Source: CAYHBS01 sp964360995 (GTDB lineage: Bacteria > Patescibacteriota > Minisyncoccia > Ryanbacterales > HO2-45-13). Taken from it: a DNA stretch of 7,418 bases. The stretch covers positions 1-7,418 of the forward strand of contig CAYHYZ010000028.1 in NCBI GenBank assembly GCA_964360995.1, written 5' to 3'. The number at the start of each line of letters is the position of its first letter. Position 1 is the first letter of the stretch. The position numbers and the translations under genes were made by a program. This document shows, piece by piece, positions 1-4,532 of this stretch. The notes under the pieces were generated by a model that had not been told where the DNA came from, did not search any database, and saw nothing but the letters and a program-made list of their open reading frames with translations.

Positions 1-24
1 TAGAATTATCTAATATCTAAATTT

Positions 25-474
25 ATGAAGGGAATTTTTCATTACCGCGTTAGAGCATTAATACTTTCGGGCGATTATGTGCTTATCCAGCGCGCAAAAG
101 GCAGTAGCACCACATTTCTTCCGGGCGGTCGCGTAGAAATACTGGAACCAGCTACTGAGGCACTTGTGCGAGAATTCAAAGAGGAAATTGGCGCAACAAT
201 AAACGTTGATTCGTTCCTAGGCGTCATCGAAAATGCATGGGTTCAAGATGATGGCCATAATTGCGAGATCAACCTTGTGTTTTCTGCGACTACTTCCGAT
301 CTTTCACACGACATACCAGTCATTTCCAAAGAAGACCATATCGAATTTGAGTGGTGTCATGTAGATCAACTTGCGGGCAAAGTGCTTCTTCCGGAGTCGT
401 TACAGAAATTTATTCCTGAATATGTTGCAGGACGTCGTAGTGTTCTTTGGGCGTCAGATGGGAAGTGGAAATAG
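25..474 (+). CDS. Nudix family hydrolase
   Basis: The 149-residue protein is the normal length for a single-domain Nudix enzyme, which hydrolyses a nucleoside diphosphate linked to another moiety using Mg2+. A complete Nudix box (G-x5-E-x7-REuxEExGu) occupies residues 35-57: G35, E41, then REFKEEIGA at 49-57, with E53 and E54 as expected metal ligands. The flanking strands (FHYRVRALIL at the start, EINLVFSA after the box) fit the family fold. Substrate cannot be read from the sequence; nucleotide-pool cleaning, mRNA decapping-like or sugar-nucleotide activities are all possible. The 24 nt before the ATG hold no Shine-Dalgarno site but do hold TAATAT (11-16), so the message may be leaderless, or the upstream signals may lie outside the window. 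No terminator is visible after the stop. Confidence 0.9.
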   Translation: MKGIFHYRVRALILSGDYVLIQRAKGSSTTFLPGGRVEILEPATEALVREFKEEIGATINVDSFLGVIENAWVQDDGHNCEINLVFSATTSDLSHDIPVISKEDHIEFEWCHVDQLAGKVLLPESLQKFIPEYVAGRRSVLWASDGKWK

Positions 475-570
475 AATTGATCAGCAATAGAAGTATTCGA
501 TATAGGAACCTTTCGCGCGAATAGGCGAATACGGTTTACATAATTTAATTATCAACGATTGTGCGAACAC

Positions 571-599
571 TTGACGACGCCCTGTGAACGTGTTATCCA
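571..599 (+). promoter_or_regulatory. candidate promoter of the GNAT gene
   Basis: TTGACG (571-576) lies 17 bp before TATCCA (594-599), which is a poor -10 but is preceded by TG at 591-592 in the extended -10 position. AACAC (566-570) and GTGTT (590-594) form a short inverted repeat across the promoter. The predicted start falls just before the strong Shine-Dalgarno site. This is a reading by eye and is tentative. Confidence 0.35.
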
Positions 600-623
600 G
601 TCTATAGAACAAAGGAGGTTTAC

Positions 624-1220
624 ATGAGAGTGATAGTTGAGAAGGGTAATCGTGTTCATCTTGGACTACTTGATGTCTCCGACGCAGAGCAATGCGCAGT
701 ATGGATCAATGATCAAGAAATCACGCAGTACCTGAGCGCAAGGCTTCCCATGTCGGTTGCAATGGAGCGCGAATGGATCGAACGCAGTCAAAAGGGCGGG
801 CGAGATCATGTTTTTGCCATTTTGCTTAAACGCGGAACCTCTCAGAAAAACCTCGAACCGAAGCACATCGGCAACGCTGGTATACATAATGTTAATTACA
901 TTCATCGGCATGGTGTCGCAGGCATATATATTGGCGACAAACAACGCTGGGGGAAAGGGTATGGAACAGAGGCGATGCATCTGCTGCTAAGGTTCTCGTT
1001 CCTTACTCTGGGGCTTCACCGCGTAGAGCTCGCCGTGAACGCGACAAATACACGCGCGATTTGCTCATATGTTCGCTGTGGATACAAGCACGAAGGCGTG
1101 CAACGGCAGCATCACTGCCTGCGCGGAGAATACATAGACTCAAACACTATGGGCATCCTCCGACATGAATGGGAAAAAACATACCAGCAATGGCAGTCTA
1201 AAGTTCCTTCCGCAGCGTAA
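624..1220 (+). CDS. GNAT family N-acetyltransferase, RimJ/RimL type
   Basis: The 198-residue protein is full length for the RimJ/RimL branch of GNAT enzymes, which move an acetyl group from acetyl-CoA to an amine such as a protein N-terminus or small molecule. The acetyl-CoA pyrophosphate loop is visible as RWGKGYG at residues 108-114, followed by the long helix TEAMHLLLRFSF. The typical C-terminal pattern 'N-x2-N-x-RA-x4-Y-x-R-C-GY-x-x-EG' is present as NATNTRAICSYVRCGYKHEG. The N-terminal part (LGLLDVSDAEQCAVWIND) also matches the family pattern. The start is set by a strong AAAGGAGG (611-618), 5 nt from the ATG. The gene has its own candidate promoter and a strong terminator, so it is probably monocistronic. 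The substrate is unknown. Confidence 0.9.
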   Translation: MRVIVEKGNRVHLGLLDVSDAEQCAVWINDQEITQYLSARLPMSVAMEREWIERSQKGGRDHVFAILLKRGTSQKNLEPKHIGNAGIHNVNYIHRHGVAGIYIGDKQRWGKGYGTEAMHLLLRFSFLTLGLHRVELAVNATNTRAICSYVRCGYKHEGVQRQHHCLRGEYIDSNTMGILRHEWEKTYQQWQSKVPSAA

Positions 1221-1224
1221 TTTG

Positions 1225-1259
1225 TCAGCCACATCCCTTTGGGAGTGGCTGATTTTTTT
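1225..1259 (+). terminator. Rho-independent terminator after the GNAT gene
   Basis: TCAGCCAC (1225-1232) pairs with GTGGCTGA (1245-1252). After a bulged A1233, TCCC (1234-1237) pairs with GGGA (1241-1244), with a TTT loop. The hairpin is followed by seven T residues (1253-1259). Confidence 0.93.
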
Positions 1260-1273
1260 CCGTCCACACATGC

Positions 1274-1302
1274 TTGACAGATGTGGAATTATGTGCTTTA
1301 CT
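1274..1302 (+). promoter_or_regulatory. promoter of the first DPBB gene
   Basis: A perfect TTGACA (1274-1279) is separated by 17 bp from TTTACT (1297-1302, 4 of 6 to TATAAT). It sits between the preceding terminator and the DPBB gene. The hexamer TGTGGA occurs at 1282-1287 and 1302-1307, and inverted at 1263-1268, at about two-helical-turn spacing, so the promoter may be regulated. Confidence 0.55.
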
Positions 1303-1363
1303 GTGGATAGACTTTATTGCTCGCAGGGGTGCGAAAAAACAGCAGTAAAGAGTGGAGGTTGGG

Positions 1364-1966
1364 ATGAGGTTTCAGTTCTTTGCAATTTCGTTTGTTTTTC
1401 CGTTGGCAATCGCGATGTGCGGCGAGCTTGGGTTCAAGGAGAATCCATACGCACAGTCTGAGGTCGTTGCAAATCCGGAAGCATTCCGGAGGCGCGTGAT
1501 CAAAGAGGCGGAATTCGAGGGAACGCATAACCTCGCATTTCATCAGACAGTTGCACGCTGGCTCAAAGAAGACGACGAGCGGGCGAAGTTGCCGGATGTT
1601 GTGCGGGTGAAGGAATACTTCAGCTCGCATGATCTTCAGGAGGGTACGAGTTTCAAGGCTCGTGCGTCCTGGTACGGCGCACCGTTCCATGGTCGTAAGA
1701 TGGCGAACGGGCAAGTGTACAACATGTATAAGTACACGTGCGCGCATCGCACATTGCCGCTTGGCACGGAGATCACCGTGTTGAATCCAGCGACAAAGCG
1801 GTCAACCAAATGTTTGGTGACCGATCGCGGCCCGTACATTGATGACGGCAACAATCCGAGAGATTTGGATCTCTCGTATGCAGCTGCCATTGAGATCGGA
1901 TCCGCGAAGACAGGTGTCGTTCCCGTGATCATCAGAATTGTTTCCATTCCGGCGGCGGCGGGATGA
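1364..1966 (+). CDS. exported RlpA-like double-psi beta-barrel protein (first copy)
   Basis: RlpA-family proteins act on peptidoglycan outside the membrane; some are septal lytic transglycosylases. The ATG at 1364 is chosen because GGAGG (1354-1358) lies 5 nt upstream; a GTG at 1352 would overlap that site. The 200-residue product starts with a hydrophobic signal sequence (2-17) ending AIA, a good signal peptidase I site. Cys19 is not a convincing lipobox because Met precedes it. Residues 20-98 are an unrecognised, charged extension. The DPBB domain (about 101-196) has ASWYG, CAHRTLPLG (126-134) and VTDRGP (152-157). The usual 'ANGExYD' reads ANGQVYN, so Gln117 and Asn120 replace the family's acidic residues. 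His128 and Asp154 remain at the expected +11 and +37 positions. It may have lost or altered catalytic activity. It has its own promoter and terminator. Confidence 0.88.
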   Translation: MRFQFFAISFVFPLAIAMCGELGFKENPYAQSEVVANPEAFRRRVIKEAEFEGTHNLAFHQTVARWLKEDDERAKLPDVVRVKEYFSSHDLQEGTSFKARASWYGAPFHGRKMANGQVYNMYKYTCAHRTLPLGTEITVLNPATKRSTKCLVTDRGPYIDDGNNPRDLDLSYAAAIEIGSAKTGVVPVIIRIVSIPAAAG

Positions 1967-1980
1967 ATATACGAACCATT

Positions 1981-2018
1981 GAGCCTCGATACGCAACCAG
2001 CGTAGCGAGGCTCTTTTT
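1981..2018 (+). terminator. Rho-independent terminator of the first DPBB gene
   Basis: GAGCCTCG (1981-1988) pairs with CGAGGCTC (2006-2013). After an A/G mismatch, TACGC (1990-1994) pairs with GCGTA (2000-2004) around an AACCA loop. Five T residues follow (2014-2018). Confidence 0.93.
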
Positions 2019-2031
2019 CGTCACCAGGAAA

Positions 2032-2083
2032 CCCCGCACGATAGCGGCGTCAAAGGAGGACTGAGAGCCGCGGTAGTGCGGGG
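2032..2083. repeat. hairpin 1 with internal Shine-Dalgarno-like loop
   Basis: CCCCGCAC (2032-2039) is complementary to GTGCGGGG (2076-2083); inside, GCGGC (2044-2048) pairs with GCCGC (2067-2071). The loop contains AAAGGAGG (2052-2059), but no start codon follows at a usable distance. Confidence 0.75.
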
Positions 2084-2098
2084 ATGAATGGTACCTTG

Positions 2099-2122
2099 CT
2101 CGCAGACGTACTCGTCTGCGAG
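2099..2122. repeat. hairpin 2, perfect 10-bp stem
   Basis: CTCGCAGACG (2099-2108) and CGTCTGCGAG (2113-2122) form a perfect stem with a TACT loop. There is no T-run on either strand next to it, so it is not an ordinary terminator. Confidence 0.85.
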
Positions 2123-2130
2123 ATCGTATG

Positions 2131-2167
2131 CATGAGTGTTCACGTGCGCCCATTGTGAACACTCATG
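2131..2167. repeat. hairpin 3, perfect 13-bp stem
   Basis: CATGAGTGTTCAC (2131-2143) and GTGAACACTCATG (2155-2167) form a perfect 13-bp stem with an 11-nt loop. Neither flank carries a T-run. It could be an RNA stem or a DNA palindrome bound by a dimeric protein. Confidence 0.85.
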
Positions 2168-2182
2168 AATCCAGATGGGAAA

Positions 2183-2201
2183 CCCCGCAGGAACTGCGGG
2201 G
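2183..2201. repeat. hairpin 4, perfect 8-bp stem with GAA loop
   Basis: CCCCGCAG (2183-2190) and CTGCGGGG (2194-2201) close on a GAA loop. Read on the minus strand the stem is followed by TTTCC, a weak terminator-like tail. Hairpin 1 has the same tail. Confidence 0.8.
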
Positions 2202-2215
2202 AGGATGTCATTTAT

Positions 2216-2252
2216 AAAAAAACGCCGCCCCGGGTGTAGTCGAGGGGCGGCG
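2216..2252 (-). terminator. Rho-independent terminator of the EEP nuclease gene
   Basis: On the minus strand CGCCGCCCC (2252-2244) pairs with GGGGCGGCG (2231-2223), followed directly by seven T residues (2222-2216). It lies just after the minus-strand stop at 2257. Confidence 0.93.
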
Positions 2253-2256
2253 AATG

Positions 2257-3198
2257 TTACAGCGCTCTGAACGTCCTCCATAGTCTCCAGAGATGAGATG
2301 GAAGAGATCTTCTCGTGAGCGCTTGTTTCCAGAGTGTCGCGAGATGTTTTTCAATTCTCGAAGCATCGGGGAACGTGATATCTACCAGCACACCATCGTG
2401 ATTTGAATACGGCTTCGCTTTCTTTCGATTGCATATGGACACCGCGCGTGTCTGAATCGATGTGCGCCTGGCATCGGCGATGAACACATGATCTACCGCA
2501 CGCGCACCACGTAACGGTGTCATCACTCCGCCAACACATCCATTGGTACTTTCTTCTGAAATGTGACGCCAGTGTAATTTATTGATGACGCGCTGGAACA
2601 ACGGTTCGTTTTCTGTTGTGTTAAGGTCGCCCGCAATCACCACTGGCATCACCGCGGAAATACCGGCGACATGTTTCGCCATTTGTCCGATTTGTTTCTC
2701 TCGCACTTGCTCATACGCGCCGTACGCCTGAAGATGCGTATTTACCACACCAATGCGCCTGCCAGTTTCGCGATGTGTGAGTACCGACCACAGATACCCT
2801 TTGTCAGCGTATCCGTCGCCCTCCCAGAATTTCCAGTCAGGAGCTTCGGATGAAAAATGTTTTAACTTTATGCATTCCACTGCCCACGTTTTCTTCACAA
2901 GCGTGAGTAGTCCGCTTCTGCGGATGGAATAAAACAATCCTCCGACATTCGCACCGGGGACAAACCACGGTGGGTACGCTTTTTTTGTTGCGACGTCACA
3001 TACCGTATATGCGCTCGAGAGCGCGTCTTTTATTGCGCGTGCATGCTTAGGAAAGAACACTTCTTGAAGACAGATGACGTCGGGGAGTGGATCAAGATCC
3101 TTGATGCATGCAATCACATTACTCAGCCGACTGGTACGTTTGTCTGCGAGATACGGAACTAGAAATACATTCCATGTTACGATGCGTATATTCGCCAC
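2257..3198 (-). CDS. endonuclease/exonuclease/phosphatase (EEP) family hydrolase
   Basis: The protein (313 residues) has the DNase I-like fold, whose members cleave phosphodiester bonds in nucleic acids, phosphoinositides or sphingomyelin with a divalent metal. Motifs in order: TWNVF (8-12, metal/phosphate Asn10), CLQEVF with metal ligand Glu46, VVNTHL with His155, AGDLNTT with Asp191 and Asn193, VDHVFI with Asp236, and YSNHDGV with catalytic His267. All key residues are intact. The general pattern recalls neutral sphingomyelinase-like members, but the substrate is not decidable. No signal peptide precedes the first strand, so it is probably cytoplasmic. The GTG at 3198 is chosen because GGAGG (3211-3207) lies 8 nt upstream. 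ATG 3204 would be only 2 nt from that site and GTG 3207 overlaps it. It is divergent from the second DPBB gene. Confidence 0.88.
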   Translation of the reverse strand: MANIRIVTWNVFLVPYLADKRTSRLSNVIACIKDLDPLPDVICLQEVFFPKHARAIKDALSSAYTVCDVATKKAYPPWFVPGANVGGLFYSIRRSGLLTLVKKTWAVECIKLKHFSSEAPDWKFWEGDGYADKGYLWSVLTHRETGRRIGVVNTHLQAYGAYEQVREKQIGQMAKHVAGISAVMPVVIAGDLNTTENEPLFQRVINKLHWRHISEESTNGCVGGVMTPLRGARAVDHVFIADARRTSIQTRAVSICNRKKAKPYSNHDGVLVDITFPDASRIEKHLATLWKQALTRRSLPSHLWRLWRTFRAL

Positions 3199-3226
3199 AG
3201 CCATCACCTCCGCACAATCTTTTTAC

Positions 3227-3232
3227 AGTATA
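3227..3232 (-). promoter_or_regulatory. candidate -10 of the EEP nuclease gene
   Basis: Minus-strand TATACT (3232-3227, 5 of 6 to consensus) lies about 28 nt before the chosen start. No good -35 is visible at 16-18 bp; the best at 17 bp reads TATTCT. It would give a short leader with the GGAGG site. Confidence 0.3.
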
Positions 3233-3288
3233 CGCCGTACGCGAAGCCAAGAATAGCAATTTTGTTATGCGCGTCACGTTTTTTTTTC

Positions 3289-3317
3289 TTGACACGTCTC
3301 TATTTATCGGATAGAAT
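3289..3317 (+). promoter_or_regulatory. promoter of the second DPBB gene
   Basis: A perfect TTGACA (3289-3294), 17-bp spacer and TAGAAT (3312-3317, 5 of 6) form a strong sigma-70 promoter preceded by a run of nine T residues (3279-3287). The predicted transcript has a leader of roughly 65 nt before the ATG at 3390. Confidence 0.82.
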
Positions 3318-3389
3318 CTATCTATACCAACGAGCCCATAGAGAAGTCGTAGCAGGATTTCTCCATTTGCTTGCTAGGAGGTGAGTATC

Positions 3390-3830
3390 ATGCGGATCGC
3401 CGCATTCGTTCTTTCGTTCACCGCGCTTGTATTGCTGTGCGCGCATCGCGCGTCTGCAAACGGGTGCCACGTGCCCTGTACGGAATCGTATAGTGGAGAG
3501 TGTGCCAGCTGGTACGGACCCGGCATGTGGGGGAACACCATGTCAAACATGGAAGTACTCTACACATCGACCAAGGGCGTCGCGCACCAGAATCGGCCAC
3601 TCGGTCAGGTGCTGGAAGTCACGAACTTGTGCAATGGGAAGAAGACCGTTGTAGAGGTGACGGACTGTGGTCCGTTTCCAGAAAAACACCGGAATGAGAA
3701 GCCGATTCGTTGGGATTTCACCAAGGCAGCCGCCAAGGAGTTAGGGATGATTGATCAGGGCGTGGTGCCCATCAAGGTCAAAACACTCTACACTCCGCGA
3801 AAGTCACGTCCAGCGTGCGCAAAAAGCTAA
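3390..3830 (+). CDS. small exported cysteine-rich RlpA/expansin-like DPBB protein (second copy)
   Basis: The ATG at 3390 is chosen because AGGAGGTGA (3376-3384) is correctly spaced for it; a GTG at 3381 lies inside that site. The 146-residue product has a textbook signal peptide (hydrophobic 3-18, ASA cleavage after residue 23) followed almost directly by a DPBB domain (about 38-134). Visible family elements are CASWYGPG (38-45), AHQNRPLG (65-72), VTDCGPF (90-96) and the 'AAAKELGMIDQGVVPIKVK' C-terminal block. Glu55, His66 and Asp92 keep the spacing (+11, +37) of the RlpA Glu/His/Asp set, unlike the first copy. The usual Asp three residues after the Glu is Tyr58, and the usual DRGP reads DCGP. 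Six Cys remain after cleavage (26, 30, 38, 81, 93, 143), enough for three disulfides. Expected role: secreted peptidoglycan or glycan-binding/cleaving factor. Confidence 0.85.
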   Translation: MRIAAFVLSFTALVLLCAHRASANGCHVPCTESYSGECASWYGPGMWGNTMSNMEVLYTSTKGVAHQNRPLGQVLEVTNLCNGKKTVVEVTDCGPFPEKHRNEKPIRWDFTKAAAKELGMIDQGVVPIKVKTLYTPRKSRPACAKS

Positions 3831-3865
3831 CGGCGCTCCTCGGGTAATCCGAGAAGACCACAACC

Positions 3866-3908
3866 ACCCCGTCCCTTCGCCAATTGGCAGGGGACGGGGT
3901 TTCTTTTT
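3866..3908 (+). terminator. Rho-independent terminator of the second DPBB gene
   Basis: ACCCCGTCCC (3866-3875) pairs with GGGACGGGGT (3891-3900), capped by GCC/GGC around AATT. A T-rich tail follows (TTTCTTTTT, 3900-3908). Confidence 0.93.
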
Positions 3909-3929
3909 AATGATATCCACCCTAATTTC

Positions 3930-3958
3930 TTGCAGGTGAACGAACGTACACCTATGAT
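3930..3958 (+). promoter_or_regulatory. promoter of the lexA/umuD-like operon, apparently leaderless
   Basis: TTGCAG (3930-3935), 17-bp spacer and TATGAT (3953-3958, 5 of 6). A start point 6-8 nt after the -10 falls at 3964-3966, on the ATG at 3965, and no Shine-Dalgarno site is present. The palindromic operator fills the spacer. Confidence 0.75.
3934..3953 (+). promoter_or_regulatory. candidate LexA-type operator (20-bp palindrome)
   Basis: AGGTGnACGnnCGTnCACCT is symmetric at 8 of 10 position pairs around 3943/3944. It overlaps the end of the -35 and the first base of the -10, an ideal place for repression by the HTH protein encoded immediately downstream. It is not the E. coli (CTGT-N8-ACAG), Bacillus (GAAC-N4-GTTC) or alphaproteobacterial (GTTC-N7-GTTC) LexA site, so a lineage-specific SOS box is inferred. 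Confidence 0.65.
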
Positions 3959-3964
3959 ATCAAT

Positions 3965-4531
3965 ATGTTGGAGCGCGCGAAAAATAAGATTTCCCAGTTT
4001 TACCGCACGCACAAGCGGATGCCGTCGTACGCGGAACTCGCGAAGCTGTGCGGATATCAATCAAAAAATGCGGCAGTCAAACTTGCGCGCAAATTGGAGG
4101 ATGCACGGATACTTTCACGGGATTCTGTTGGTAAACTGATTCCCGGAGCATTTTTTGGAAATGCGCGCGTACTTGGCGTGGTGGAAGCAGGATTTCCGTC
4201 TCCCGCAGAAGAAGAGCTTGCAGACACGATGAGTCTTGATGAATATTTAATTGAACGAAAAGAAGCGACATATTTATTGAAAGTGAAGGGTGACTCGATG
4301 ATCGATGCGGGTATTCGCGAAGGAGATATGGTCATAGTGGAGCGCGGACGCACGGCGCGTAATAACGATATTGTCATTGCGGAAGTAGATGGAGGGTGGA
4401 CAATGAAATATTTTCGGAAGCGCGGAAGTGAAGTATGGCTCGAGCCCGCAAATTCCACCATGAATCCAATTCGACCAAAAGAGGGACTTACTATTGCCGC
4501 AGTCGTGCGCGCAGTAATTAGAAAATATTAA
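3965..4531 (+). CDS. LexA-type repressor with UmuD-like S24 autopeptidase core
   Basis: The protein is expected to repress the operon and cleave itself when stimulated by RecA filaments. Residues 1 to about 62 form a LexA-type winged HTH (MPSYAELAKLCGYQSKNAAVKLARKLEDARIL). The C-terminal half resembles UmuD more than LexA: cleavage site Ala75-Gly76 in VEAGFPSPAEEE, then GDSMIDAGI with nucleophile Ser111, and WTMKYF with general base Lys148. Cleavage-to-Ser spacing is 36 and Ser-to-Lys is 37, the UmuD values. The 188-residue length is a little shorter than typical LexA. The polymerase gene starts 1 nt after the stop, so the UmuD-like core may also act as a polymerase partner. The ATG lies at the predicted transcription start with no Shine-Dalgarno site. 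The antisense reading over this gene is a shadow. Confidence 0.9.
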   Translation: MLERAKNKISQFYRTHKRMPSYAELAKLCGYQSKNAAVKLARKLEDARILSRDSVGKLIPGAFFGNARVLGVVEAGFPSPAEEELADTMSLDEYLIERKEATYLLKVKGDSMIDAGIREGDMVIVERGRTARNNDIVIAEVDGGWTMKYFRKRGSEVWLEPANSTMNPIRPKEGLTIAAVVRAVIRKY

Positions 4532-4532
4532 T

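Larger units (their letters stand above)
2020..2215. other. hairpin-dense convergent intergenic region, candidate structured RNA or DNA element
   Basis: Roughly 200 nt between two facing terminators hold no believable gene but four strong hairpins in series (2032-2083, 2099-2122, 2131-2167, 2183-2201). The first and last open with the same GGAAACCCCGCA (2027-2038 and 2178-2189). Each carries CCCCGCA and TGCGGGG arms, so they can either close locally or pair with each other in a nested long-range fold (2032-2038 with 2195-2201; 2077-2083 with 2183-2189) that encloses the two middle hairpins. No convincing promoter reads into it on either strand. It could be a small RNA, processed 3' UTR, recombination or folding element, or back-up termination. 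It does not match a structured RNA that I recognise. Confidence 0.5.

Noticed and set aside
1416..1423. Lipobox at Cys19 of the first DPBB protein
   Set aside because: Met at -1 and Ile at -3 do not fit a lipobox; an AIA signal peptidase I site just before it fits better.
1951..1962. CGG triplet repeats at the end of the first DPBB gene
   Set aside because: Only three to four units encoding Ala residues; too short to be a meaningful repeat.
2052..2059. AAAGGAGG as a ribosome-binding site for a hidden gene
   Set aside because: The first ATG (2084) is 24 nt away and no open frame of meaningful length follows; it sits in a hairpin loop.
2021..2281. 86-codon minus-strand ORF across the hairpin region
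   Set aside because: It crosses the EEP terminator and three of the hairpins' arms, has no Shine-Dalgarno site and no recognisable motif; the palindromes explain the open frame better.
4057..4461. 134-codon antisense ORF within the lexA-like gene
   Set aside because: It is a Ser/Arg-rich shadow of a clearly recognised coding sequence and has no supporting signals.
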